From a virus, in the IMG/VR virus record IMGVR_UViG_3300042472_000301, positions 1 to 64,000 of that record: 64,000 nucleotides of DNA; one strand, given 5' to 3'. The position numbers and the translations under genes are program-made. The notes under the pieces are model-generated. The model worked only from the letters and a program-made list of their open reading frames with translations. It searched no databases and was not told the origin of the DNA. Shown here piece by piece: positions 1 through 7,181 of this stretch (its first letter is position 1; each line of letters opens with the position of its first letter).

Positions 1-635
1 AACGAGCGCCAGTAAAACGGGTTGCAAAACCTGCGCCTGTTAGGAACCCAGACTTTACAGACAAGGTTGTTGATCTTATCAAGTGGGTAGACAGTCCGTT
101 CAAGCTGATCTCGGTGGTGCTGATTGCGTTTGTTGCGTTTGCTGGATACTTTGCTTGGGACTCACGGCAGGTCATTCTTGGTGCTATCAGTAGCAAAAAG
201 ACGGAGCTAAAAGAGCCGTTGTTGGTTGAGGCTATTGCCAAGTCTTTGATTTACGACCTAAGCGCAGATGTGGTGATTGTGAATTCAGTCAATCTTCAAT
301 CAAACAGCCGCACAACCATCTTGGCAATGAGTAATCAGGGTCGAGAGAAGTCGCTTGAAGGTGCGGTCAATGCCTTGTTTACAAGCACACCTGAACACAA
401 TCGTGCAGTCATCACAATGTTTCAAGGCGAAGTAGCTTGCGATCCGTTTGTGCCAAGCTCAAAGCTCGGTGAGTACGCTGTCAAGCATGGCGTGACGTAT
501 ATGTGCCGTGGTTCCGTGCCGCCCGAACAAGGCAGGTTTGTAGGCTACATAGCGGTGGGTTTTAAGATACCGCCCAAAGACATTTCACAAGCGAAGACTC
601 GCATTAACTTAGCAAGCACGGAGATGAGTAAATGA
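1..635 (+). CDS. Membrane-anchored lysis-cassette protein (5' end cut by window edge)
   Basis: The frame is open from base 3 and has no start inside the window; the nearly identical copy at 37899 shows that only about 28 bases of the gene are missing. It has one hydrophobic segment close to the N-terminus (VVLIAFVAFAGYFAWDS) followed by about 150 residues of probable periplasmic domain. By eye it is about 94% identical to the copy at 37899-38561. It overlaps the endolysin start by 4 bases (ATGA). Its place between holin and endolysin suggests a role in lysis, such as a spanin or lysis regulator, but I do not recognise the family and no lipobox is visible. Confidence 0.8.
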   Translation, partial: RAPVKRVAKPAPVRNPDFTDKVVDLIKWVDSPFKLISVVLIAFVAFAGYFAWDSRQVILGAISSKKTELKEPLLVEAIAKSLIYDLSADVVIVNSVNLQSNSRTTILAMSNQGREKSLEGAVNALFTSTPEHNRAVITMFQGEVACDPFVPSSKLGEYAVKHGVTYMCRGSVPPEQGRFVGYIAVGFKIPPKDISQAKTRINLASTEMSK

Positions 636-1168
636 TTAGCAATTGGGATCAAGCGTTTAAGCAGATGCTCGCCTCAGAGGGCGGCTTCACAGACGATGAG
701 CGTGATAACGGAAACAAGCTACCAGATGGGCGTAAAGGCTCAACCATGCTTGGCGTGACTCAGTTCAACTGGGAGCAACACGTTGGGCATCAAGTGTCGC
801 ACGACGATATGCGCGCGTTAACCCCCGCCAACGTGGAACCTTTGTACAAGAAAAAATATTGGGATGTTGTTCGCGCGGACGAATTGCCTAGCGGTATTGA
901 TTACATGGTGTTTGACATGGGCGTGAACGCAGGCCCTGGGCGCGCTATCAAACTATTGCAAACTGCGGTAGGCGTGACGCCTGATGGTGGCTTCGGCCCG
1001 ATGACAATGGCAGCTGTGCAAGCGATCGATCCTGTTGAACTGATTGAAAAGTTCAGCCAAGCCAAGGAAGACTTTTACCGCTCCCTTGGCACCTTTGCAA
1101 CTTTTGGCAAAGGCTGGCTAAACCGCGTGGCTGACGTTAAAGTCAAAGCCAATTCAATGCTCGCATAA
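632..1168 (+). CDS. Endolysin, glycoside hydrolase family 108 type
   Basis: A 178-residue muramidase-type endolysin that would cleave the glycan strands of peptidoglycan at the end of infection. The N-terminal SEGGFTDDERDNGNK motif carries the likely catalytic glutamate (E16), as in GH108 enzymes, and PDGGFGPMTMAA in the C-terminal half looks like the PG_binding_3 region found in this family. There is no signal peptide, so export would depend on the holin at 37483. It starts by ATGA overlap with the upstream membrane protein. A second copy, about 83% identical by eye, lies at 38558. Confidence 0.93.
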   Translation: MISNWDQAFKQMLASEGGFTDDERDNGNKLPDGRKGSTMLGVTQFNWEQHVGHQVSHDDMRALTPANVEPLYKKKYWDVVRADELPSGIDYMVFDMGVNAGPGRAIKLLQTAVGVTPDGGFGPMTMAAVQAIDPVELIEKFSQAKEDFYRSLGTFATFGKGWLNRVADVKVKANSMLA

Positions 1169-1170
1169 GC

Positions 1171-1262
1171 AACCGACGCCACAAGGGGATGTACGGTCGA
1201 ACGTACCGCCCCGTGTGGATTGAACGCGCGATGCGCCCTGTCCAGTTGGCGTCAGTACGGTT
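1171..1262. ncRNA. Candidate three-way-junction structured RNA
   Basis: The gap between two convergent genes can fold almost completely. The closing stem is ACGCCA (1176-1181) with TGGCGT (1247-1252), extendable through AACCG (1171-1175) with CGGTT (1258-1262). One arm is GGGG (1185-1188) with CCCC (1209-1212), topped by GTACG-GTCGAA-CGTAC (1191-1206). The other arm is GCGC-GAT-GCGC (1226-1236). There is no T-run on either strand, so it is not a standard terminator. The transcribed strand is unknown, and the matching position after the phage B endolysin lacks it. Confidence 0.45.
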
Positions 1263-1449
1263 AATATTTCTTGATGCAGTATTCACAATACCCTCCTAAA
1301 AGATCACTACAGACTTGACCACAGCCGTCGCAGATTAACTCGGGCGGAAATGTTGGTGGGGGCTTCTCACGGGTGTTGAACAGCCACAGTAATGCCGCTA
1401 TCATCAACGCCATAGAGGCGTAAAACCACATTATGATGTCGTAGAGCAT
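1261..1449 (-). CDS. Small membrane protein with two CxxC pairs
   Basis: A 62-residue protein, last gene of the leftward early operon. The first 25 residues form one membrane segment (FYASMALMIAALLWLF). After a proline-rich hinge, the C-terminus has CDGC and CEYC pairs spaced like a small zinc ribbon. It overlaps the 3' end of the gene before it by 19 bases. The function is unknown. Confidence 0.65.
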   Translation of the reverse strand: MLYDIIMWFYASMALMIAALLWLFNTREKPPPTFPPELICDGCGQVCSDLLGGYCEYCIKKY

Positions 1450-1580
1450 TTGCGCTTGTCCAGTAAAATTTGAATGTCTACGCGTAGCATCAGATGCTCT
1501 TGACGCAACCGCGCAATGTCATCATCAATCTGTGCCAACCGATCAACGATTTGTTTGTACACTTGGCTTTCTGTAATCAT
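1431..1580 (-). CDS. Small helical protein of the early operon
   Basis: A 49-residue frame starting at ATG 1580, preceded by a strong ribosome-binding site (GGGAGGTG, 5 bases before the start). It overlaps the upstream gene by 4 bases (ATGA) and the downstream gene by 19 bases. The sequence is charged and heptad-like (RLAQIDDDIARLRQEHLML), so a short coiled coil is likely. I do not recognise the family. Confidence 0.6.
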   Translation of the reverse strand: MITESQVYKQIVDRLAQIDDDIARLRQEHLMLRVDIQILLDKRKCSTTS

Positions 1581-1795
1581 GTTTCACCTCCCGCACCACC
1601 ACCACCTTCTGTTGTTGGCTTGATGTTGTTGGTCGCAATGTACTGCGGCAAATGTTCAGGTGACATGGGCAGCGTAGGCTTGGCTAACTCTAATTTCAAT
1701 TCAATCGCATACGCTAACGCCTCTTGATTTAGCGCAGACCAAACCGAGTTCTGTGCAACCGATAGCGCGTCGATGATTACATCAATCTTGTTCAT
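1577..1795 (-). CDS. Hypothetical early protein (MNKIDVIIDAL family)
   Basis: A 72-residue protein with an N-terminal helix MNKIDVIIDALSVAQNS and a glycine-rich tail. The same N-terminal motif occurs as a 14-codon stub in phage B at 53602-53646, so this is a family shared by both phages. It is coupled to both neighbours by 4-base overlaps. No function can be assigned. Confidence 0.65.
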   Translation of the reverse strand: MNKIDVIIDALSVAQNSVWSALNQEALAYAIELKLELAKPTLPMSPEHLPQYIATNNIKPTTEGGGGAGGET

Positions 1796-1983
1796 GGTCG
1801 TAACCCCTCTTTCAACAGTTCAATACGCTCTCGCGCCACACGCAGAGAGTTCGCGCGCTGATGCAAGCGCAACAGCATTTTCACCCGACGCTCATGGGTG
1901 CGTTCGTACTCAAGCATGGCCATGATTTCGTCTTCAGACAGCGTGGCCATCGTTTCATTTAGTTTTCGCCATGTGATTTTCAT
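1792..1983 (-). CDS. Small basic helical protein
   Basis: A 63-residue, arginine-rich and probably all-helical protein (RVARERIELLKEG near the end). The ribosome-binding site is TTGGAGGAACGGT just before the ATG. It overlaps the upstream small gene by 29 bases in another frame and the downstream gene by 4 bases. No known family is recognised. Confidence 0.6.
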   Translation of the reverse strand: MKITWRKLNETMATLSEDEIMAMLEYERTHERRVKMLLRLHQRANSLRVARERIELLKEGLRP

Positions 1984-2116
1984 ACCGTTCCTCCAATTTT
2001 TTAACAGTTACAAAAACACGGTTGTAGGCCCGTGTTGCTTCGTTCATTAGCTTCTGCCGGTGGCGCAGCGTATCCTTGGCCGTGGCCAGTTGCGCGCGTA
2101 GTAGATCAATTTTCAC
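1955..2116 (-). CDS. Small coiled-coil protein, GTG start
   Basis: A 53-residue frame from GTG 2116, with AAAGGA six bases upstream. It overlaps the end of the previous gene and the start of the next, as throughout this operon. The sequence is lysine- and arginine-rich and predicted helical (LLRAQLATAKDTLRHRQ). It fills what would otherwise be the only gap in the operon. Confidence 0.55.
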   Translation of the reverse strand: MKIDLLRAQLATAKDTLRHRQKLMNEATRAYNRVFVTVKKLEERYENHMAKTK

Positions 2117-2306
2117 GTCTTTCCTTTTGTAATGAAACTAATTCGCGGCGCAGCATAAAAATCTGATTGCCAAATTCAATTAGACCTTGACGCAGCGTTT
2201 CGTTTGACTGCTGTAAATTGCGGATGTACTCCGCCGTTTCAATCTGCTCTTCAAGTTTCATAACGTACCCGTGTTCTAGGTAACGCAAGATGTTGTCAGG
2301 TGTCAT
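2106..2306 (-). CDS. Small coiled-coil protein
   Basis: A 66-residue protein with heptad-like spacing of leucines and isoleucines across most of its length (LEEQIETAEYIRNLQQSNETL), so probably an oligomerising helix. It is coupled by a 4-base overlap to the winged-helix gene upstream. The function is unknown. Confidence 0.6.
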   Translation of the reverse strand: MTPDNILRYLEHGYVMKLEEQIETAEYIRNLQQSNETLRQGLIEFGNQIFMLRRELVSLQKERREN

Positions 2307-2548
2307 GCTCTCAGTCCAAAAGGGTTATGGGCGTGTTTAATAACTAGGTTTTCAAAATGCTCAACGACCGTAGGCGTAGACACTATGTAAGTGGCGGGCT
2401 CGGTATCAACACGCTTGACTAGCCCTTTCATTTGCAAGCGTCCTAGCGCGCTGTAGATGCTGCTGCGCTGTATCTTGCAATGGTCGGAAATCTCTTGCGC
2501 CGTATGCGGCTTAGTACAAAACGCAATTATCTTGTCAGGTGTTCTCAT
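2303..2548 (-). CDS. Winged-helix transcription regulator
   Basis: An 81-residue protein with a clear helix-turn-helix: HTAQEISDHCKIQRSSIYSA (about residues 15-34), then ALGRLQMKGLVKRV as recognition helix plus wing strand. The layout is MarR/IclR-like. It is the only evident DNA-binding regulator in this operon, so it may control early gene expression of phage A. Its target is not known. Confidence 0.7.
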   Translation of the reverse strand: MRTPDKIIAFCTKPHTAQEISDHCKIQRSSIYSALGRLQMKGLVKRVDTEPATYIVSTPTVVEHFENLVIKHAHNPFGLRA

Positions 2549-2748
2549 TTCTCGCCCCTTGCTCTGATTTCATCTGCGGCATAAGTAACGTAAGGTTGTC
2601 GTTCAGTTGGCTCATATTTAAGAGCAATCTTCGCACAAGCCTCACGTTCATCAGCGCGCACAAGTTCGGCAAAGCGTTCAATCCTAGTGTCATATTCAGC
2701 ATGATGTTTATCAAACCCCGCCTGTTCAGCCAATTCTTTATGTTTCAT
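2545..2748 (-). CDS. Hypothetical protein with DEREACA motif, shared with phage B
   Basis: A 67-residue protein with ELVRADEREACAKIALKYEP, followed by a conserved tail ending ADEIRARGEK. The same tail occurs in phage B at 53633-53950, and 99 bases of DNA (2555-2653 against 53652-53750) differ at only three positions. Small proteins with this motif are common in phages, but their function is unknown. Confidence 0.7.
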   Translation of the reverse strand: MKHKELAEQAGFDKHHAEYDTRIERFAELVRADEREACAKIALKYEPTERQPYVTYAADEIRARGEK

Positions 2749-4067
2749 TTCAAAGCCTCTAAAGCTATATCAGACACGGCGCGCTTGTCATGCAACGCCG
2801 CCCAAATTTTTTCATCAACGGTATTGTTAGTGAGCAACACATAGACCCACACGTCATTCTTCTGACCCGACCGATGGATACGCCCTACGGTTTGCTCAAA
2901 AAGTTCAAGGCTCCAAGGCAATGACAGAAAGACCATCCGGCAACCGCCGTGTTGCAGGTTAAGCCCGTGCCCTGCTGACTTGGGGTGGACAAGTAGCAAC
3001 TCCACTTTTCCCGCATTCCAGCGGTCAATGGCGTCTTTGTCGTCGAGAGTGACGGCGTGGGGGTACTGGCGCTTGAGTTCGGCAAGTTCTTCTCGGTAGG
3101 TGTAGGCGATGATGGTGTTAGCACGTTGGTTCTCCTCTAGTAAATCGTCAAGCAAATCAAACTTGTGACGGCTTAACCAAATGGCGGTCTGTAAAGTATC
3201 AAACTTACCTGAGCGCATACTTGCTGTTGTGCTAGTGTGATAGATAAAACCTGACGCCATCTGTTGCAGTTTGCCCGTCACAACCGCCGCGTTGATTGCC
3301 TCAATGTGTGTATCGCCAAACAACAACACAAAGTCTTGTTTCATTTTCTTATAACTCACCATGTCCATGTCACAGCGCATCTCAACGGTGTGGCAAGGCG
3401 GCAGCTTGTCGGCGTACTCACCTGCCTCAAGCAGATAGGTCGCGGGCTTGATACGCTCCATCACCGATTGCAACGCCTTGGGGCGTGGCGCCCATTCGCC
3501 GTACTCTTTGTTCATCAGCACAAAGTACGTTTGCATAAACGCGCCTTTGCTGCGCCCAAGCAACGATTGGTCAACGATCTTGCATTGCCCAAACACGTCT
3601 TCTAAACCGTTACTTGTGAACGATCCGGTCAGGCCCCAGCGCACGGTCATAGGTTCAATGACTTTAAGCAACGCTTTGAAGCGCGCGCCCGAGGGGTTCT
3701 TGAGCCGTGTCAGTTCGTCAAACACAATGCCGTCAAAGTCCAACTCTTGCTCGGCTAACCATTGCAGATTGTCGTAGTTGGTCACAACGACGTTAGCGTT
3801 AGATTGAAGCGCAGCTAAACGCCGTGCGGGTGTGCCACCGGCAAACGCCACACTAAGTTTGAACCCCCACTTGACAGCCTCGGCTGGCCATACGCTCATG
3901 GCAACCCGTTTGGGTGCTAGGACAAGCCAACGGCGCACCGGTGAGGCTTGCATAGCGGTCAACGTAATCGCCGTCTTACCGGCGCCCACAGGGGCCAACA
4001 CCATAGCGCGGTCGTGTGTGCCGAGAAAAGCGGCGGCTTCAGTTTGATAAGGTCTTAATGTAAGCAT
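2745..4067 (-). CDS. SNF2/DEAD-type helicase
   Basis: A 440-residue superfamily 2 helicase or translocase. Motif I is APVGAGKTA (residues 25-33), motif II is the variant FDEL near residue 116, motif III is GLTGSF near 146, and motif VI is QTVGRIHRSGQ near 400, which is typical of phage SNF2-like proteins. It probably acts in replication or recombination together with the VRR-NUC nuclease encoded just upstream, whose frame it overlaps by 29 bases. Phage B has the same nuclease-helicase pair at 62968-64000 on the other strand. Confidence 0.9.
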   Translation of the reverse strand: MLTLRPYQTEAAAFLGTHDRAMVLAPVGAGKTAITLTAMQASPVRRWLVLAPKRVAMSVWPAEAVKWGFKLSVAFAGGTPARRLAALQSNANVVVTNYDNLQWLAEQELDFDGIVFDELTRLKNPSGARFKALLKVIEPMTVRWGLTGSFTSNGLEDVFGQCKIVDQSLLGRSKGAFMQTYFVLMNKEYGEWAPRPKALQSVMERIKPATYLLEAGEYADKLPPCHTVEMRCDMDMVSYKKMKQDFVLLFGDTHIEAINAAVVTGKLQQMASGFIYHTSTTASMRSGKFDTLQTAIWLSRHKFDLLDDLLEENQRANTIIAYTYREELAELKRQYPHAVTLDDKDAIDRWNAGKVELLLVHPKSAGHGLNLQHGGCRMVFLSLPWSLELFEQTVGRIHRSGQKNDVWVYVLLTNNTVDEKIWAALHDKRAVSDIALEALK

Positions 4068-4317
4068 CTACTTGTTCCTTAGTCCATAGTGTTGTGTAGT
4101 TTTGATTTAATCTCGCCATGTCGGCGGCAAAAATTTTTTGTAATTCTGACAATCGACCCCCTTTAGTCTTGAGCTCTACAAACCATGTCGCCCCGTCAGG
4201 GAAACACGCTATACGATCGGCAACGCCACGGTGGCTAGGTGACGTAAACTTATACGTCTTGCCGCCCGCGCGTTCGACTGCCCATTTAAAATAATTTTCG
4301 ATTTCTGATTCTTTCAT
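4039..4317 (-). CDS. VRR-NUC domain nuclease
   Basis: A 92-residue single-domain PD-(D/E)XK nuclease. The core is GVADRIACFPD, then FVELKTKGGRLSELQK with the E-x-K catalytic pair, giving the VRR-NUC pattern. The family includes structure-specific nucleases that process replication or recombination intermediates. It is the first gene of the leftward operon, transcribed from 4318-4381, and pairs with the helicase downstream. Confidence 0.88.
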   Translation of the reverse strand: MKESEIENYFKWAVERAGGKTYKFTSPSHRGVADRIACFPDGATWFVELKTKGGRLSELQKIFAADMARLNQNYTTLWTKEQVDAYIKTLSN

Positions 4318-4381
4318 GTAAAAAAGTATAGCACAGGCAAAAAATCGTGTACAATTAAATTTCTAAACAGGAGATTACACT
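4318..4381. promoter_or_regulatory. Divergent promoter region
   Basis: This 64-bp AT-rich spacer lies between two divergent operons. Rightward, TACAAT at 4350-4355 is a plausible -10 element, with AGGAG (4369-4373) as ribosome-binding site of the DUF2800 gene. Leftward, TATACT (complement of 4325-4330) is a plausible -10. No convincing -35 is visible for either, so phage or host activators may be needed. Confidence 0.5.
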
Positions 4382-5470
4382 ATGCTTCACTCAACTATCG
4401 TAGGTGGCTCGACCGCCAAACGCGTTATCGCTTGCCCAGCCTCAATCGACTTGGTTGCTAAGATGCCGCCAAAGCCCTCTAGCAAGTACGCTGACGAAGG
4501 CACACTCTTACACGACGCCATTAGCCAAATCCTTGACTGCAAGGCGACACCCGAGTCTGTGATCGGTATGGTTCACGAAGGCATTACGCTTACACAGGAG
4601 TTATACGATGACAAGATTGCTGTGGCGTTGTCGGCGTTGGATGAAATTGATCCCGATAAGCAGATGGAATTTGCTGTGGAAAGCAGCGTCAACTTTGGTG
4701 ATCTTTTGCCTGGCGTGTTTGGAAGTGCTGATCTACTTGGCCGGATCGGCAAAAAGGCAATTGTTTTGGATTGGAAATTCGGCAATGGCGTGGCTGTCGA
4801 GGCAACTGAGAACGAACAGGGTATGTTCTACGCTGCTGCTGCCATGCGTACGCCGGAAACTCAATGGGTGTTTGAGGATGTTGAAGAAATTGAAATCATT
4901 ATTGTTCAACCGCCGATGGTGAAGCGTTGGGTGACAACGCCCGAGCGTATCGCTAAGTTTGAGTTTGACCTGATAGCTGCGGTCAACGGCCCACGCACTA
5001 AGCTAGAGTCCGGTGAGCATTGCCGGTGGTGTGCAGCCAAGCCCACTTGCCCGTTGGTTACGGGTGCTGTTGACCGTGCGCTCAAGACCGCGCTTGTGCG
5101 CCTTGACGCTGACAAGATAAGTGAGTACCTCACCCAAGCCGATGAACTCGAATCGTGGATCGACGCCGTGCGCGTACTGGCCTACGATATGTTAGAGAAC
5201 AACGTGCGTGTGCCAGGATACAAACTGGTCGCCAAGCGCGGCACACGTCAATGGGTGAACGATGAAGCGCCGGTAAAATTATTAGGTGACAAAGCGTATG
5301 AGAGTAAGTTAATCTCTGTAGCCCAAGCCGAAAAAATTATTGGCAAAAAGAACTTTCCGTCTGACGTAGCAGTAAGCGTTAGCTCGGGCAGTACGTTGGC
5401 AGCGGAATCTGATCCACGGCCAGCGGTGATCGACCTAGGTAAGCAACTCGCTAACCTAAAACTACTCTAA
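4382..5470 (+). CDS. DUF2800 PD-(D/E)XK nuclease with Fe-S-type cysteines
   Basis: A 362-residue Cas4/RecB-like nuclease. The catalytic core is GSADLLGR (about residue 115) followed by VLDWKFGNG (about 128-136) and the helix motif NEQGMFYA (about 142). Cysteines in CRWCAAKPTC (about 213-222) are spaced as in Fe-S cluster members of this superfamily. Homologues sit in phage replication modules beside ssDNA-binding proteins and polymerases, as here. Phage B has a diverged homologue at 58529-59626. Confidence 0.88.
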   Translation: MLHSTIVGGSTAKRVIACPASIDLVAKMPPKPSSKYADEGTLLHDAISQILDCKATPESVIGMVHEGITLTQELYDDKIAVALSALDEIDPDKQMEFAVESSVNFGDLLPGVFGSADLLGRIGKKAIVLDWKFGNGVAVEATENEQGMFYAAAAMRTPETQWVFEDVEEIEIIIVQPPMVKRWVTTPERIAKFEFDLIAAVNGPRTKLESGEHCRWCAAKPTCPLVTGAVDRALKTALVRLDADKISEYLTQADELESWIDAVRVLAYDMLENNVRVPGYKLVAKRGTRQWVNDEAPVKLLGDKAYESKLISVAQAEKIIGKKNFPSDVAVSVSSGSTLAAESDPRPAVIDLGKQLANLKLL

Positions 5471-5482
5471 AAGGTACTCTAA

Positions 5483-6109
5483 ATGTTTAACTTAGCTAAT
5501 CTACCGCAAGTAAAATCTCTCTCTACAGCCCTGCGTACTATCCAAGCAGAAGTTGGCCCAACTGGCGTTGTTATCATCAAGATGGACAAGACCGGTCATT
5601 GGGTTTTTGGTGCTGACCAAACCGAAGTCGAAGCTGACTCAACTTGGGCGGTCAATCCTTTTTCGTTTGTCCACGGCTACATTGCGTGGGGTGACGGTGA
5701 AGTATTGGCTGAGAAAATGGTGTCGGTATCTGAGCCATTGCCTGAGATGGATGACGCACCACCAAGCGCCAAACGTGGTTGGGAAGTGCAGGTCGGCATG
5801 AGCATAAAGTGTTTGACCGGCGAAGACAAAGGTTTGGAAGCGCGTTACACCACCACATCAGCGGGTGGCAAGCGTGGTGTACAGACCTTGGCTGTTGCGA
5901 TTGCTGAACAAGTTGATAAAGATCAGTCTAAACCTGTGCCTGTCGTGTTGCTCAAAAAGGAACACTATCAGCACAAGTCGTATGGCCGCATCTTTACACC
6001 TCTGTTTGACATTCAGTCGTGGGTCGGCATGGACGGTGAAGAGCCAGTTGTTGAGGCAGAAGAAGTTGCCGAGGCAGCACCCGCACGTCGTCGTAGGAGC
6101 GCAACATGA
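5483..6109 (+). CDS. Hypothetical replication-module protein, possible ssDNA-binding protein
   Basis: A 208-residue protein with an acidic C-terminal region that ends in a basic ARRRRS tail. It lies directly after the DUF2800 nuclease, the place taken in phage B by DUF2815 (57944-58507), a family with an ssDNA-binding role. The sequences are not visibly similar. An analogous ssDNA-binding function is therefore an inference from gene order only. Confidence 0.65.
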   Translation: MFNLANLPQVKSLSTALRTIQAEVGPTGVVIIKMDKTGHWVFGADQTEVEADSTWAVNPFSFVHGYIAWGDGEVLAEKMVSVSEPLPEMDDAPPSAKRGWEVQVGMSIKCLTGEDKGLEARYTTTSAGGKRGVQTLAVAIAEQVDKDQSKPVPVVLLKKEHYQHKSYGRIFTPLFDIQSWVGMDGEEPVVEAEEVAEAAPARRRRSAT

Positions 6110-6279
6110 AACTTGACCTCTCATTAGACGAGATCAATAAAATCTTGGGTGTACTTGGGCGTCAGCCTTACCAAGAAGTTGAGCAATTAATTGCCAAGGT
6201 TCGTCGTCAAGCGTTACCGCAGTTGCAAGAGCCTGAAGCAGAAGAAGGTGTTGTTTACTATCCAAAAGTAGCCGAGTAA
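6106..6279 (+). CDS. Small hypothetical protein
   Basis: A 57-residue frame starting at ATG 6106, overlapping the stop of the gene before it by 4 bases. The N-terminal part is helical (LSLDEINKILGVLGRQPYQE) and the C-terminus is acidic. Codon use and coupling match its neighbours, so I regard it as real. No function is known, though similar short helical proteins often accompany phage nucleases. Confidence 0.65.
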   Translation: MKLDLSLDEINKILGVLGRQPYQEVEQLIAKVRRQALPQLQEPEAEEGVVYYPKVAE

Positions 6280-6285
6280 GGTTCA

Positions 6286-6377
6286 GGGGGCGGTTAGGCA
6301 AGCATTTGAGGATGTCGTAAGTGCGTGTTTTTCTTGCCTTCCAACGCGTATGCAGTAACGGCCAAATCAACGCCCCC
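6286..6377 (+). ncRNA. Candidate extended stem-loop RNA
   Basis: Three helices nest inside one another in a 122-bp gap. GGGGGCG (6286-6292) pairs with CGCCCCC (6371-6377). Inside it, AGGCAAG (6296-6302) pairs with CTTGCCT (6333-6339). Inside that, GCATTT (6302-6307) pairs with AAGTGC (6319-6324) with one G-U pair. It ends about 25 bases before the AT-rich gene at 6402 and could be its leader or a separate small RNA. The strand is inferred from the neighbouring genes. Confidence 0.4.
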
Positions 6378-6401
6378 ACCTATAAATTAAGGTAGAGTCA
6401 A

Positions 6402-7181
6402 ATGGAACCATTAAATTTTTGTCGTCAGATTAAAAAATCGTACGCCGAATCGTGGCGACTTGATTATATTAAAAAAGAACTACCAAAAATGCCTGTAGAT
6501 GTATTAATAAAAGGTTTAGATTCAGCGGTTAAATTTACTTTGCCTAACGACGGTAAAATTATAGAAGATTCAAAATTAAAAGGTCTTATTGACATTACTG
6601 AGTTACGTTTGCCGTATAAAGATATTGTTTTAGAATTTGTTTTAGTTGGTTCAAGATTAAAAAAAATAGTTATCCATGCGATTGAAGATGAATCGCGTAT
6701 AGTGATATGTGTTTGGGGAGGAACAGATAATGCGTGGTTGCCTTTTGTGCTTGCAAGCATACCTAAAATAAATTTTATACGGGTTAACGCAGACAATAGT
6801 TTAAGTTTTGCCGTTCAAAGGCATTTGATAGAAGAAAAATATAAAACAGAAATGAATTTATTGTCGGGTTTGGGCGCTGACACGTTGCTTAGTTTTCTTA
6901 ACGCGTTAGCTTGTAGTAATGTTCATACCGAAAAGTTACCTACCCGTAAGCCTAGCAAAACTCTTGGTGCGTTGCCCTTTGATGAATACCATGTGCTGAC
7001 CATCGACCGTCCAGCGGGCACCGGCAACGGCCACGCGGGAGGTAGTCACCGCAGCCCCCGCGAACACTTGCGTCGGGGCCACATAAGACGTTTGCCAACT
7101 GGCAGCAAAATATGGGTTAACGCAGCGGTCATTAACGCAGGGGCGGGTGGCAAAATCCGTAAGCAATATGCTATGGGTTGA
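6402..7181 (+). CDS. AT-rich accessory protein with GC-rich C-terminal tail
   Basis: A 259-residue protein of unknown function. About the first 185 codons are strikingly AT-rich compared with all neighbours, whereas the last 70 codons have the local GC-rich style, suggesting a fusion of foreign and resident DNA. The tail reads HRSPREHLRRGHIRRL, then KIWVNAAVINAG; from memory, tails of this type end several unrelated phage proteins. It overlaps the polymerase frame by 35 bases. The N-terminal part has mixed alpha/beta character and no catalytic motif I can name. Confidence 0.7.
   Translation: MEPLNFCRQIKKSYAESWRLDYIKKELPKMPVDVLIKGLDSAVKFTLPNDGKIIEDSKLKGLIDITELRLPYKDIVLEFVLVGSRLKKIVIHAIEDESRIVICVWGGTDNAWLPFVLASIPKINFIRVNADNSLSFAVQRHLIEEKYKTEMNLLSGLGADTLLSFLNALACSNVHTEKLPTRKPSKTLGALPFDEYHVLTIDRPAGTGNGHAGGSHRSPREHLRRGHIRRLPTGSKIWVNAAVINAGAGGKIRKQYAMG

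Noticed and set aside
1171-1262. Hammerhead-type ribozyme at the three-way junction
   Set aside because: The conserved CTGATGA and GAAA core sequences are absent on both strands.
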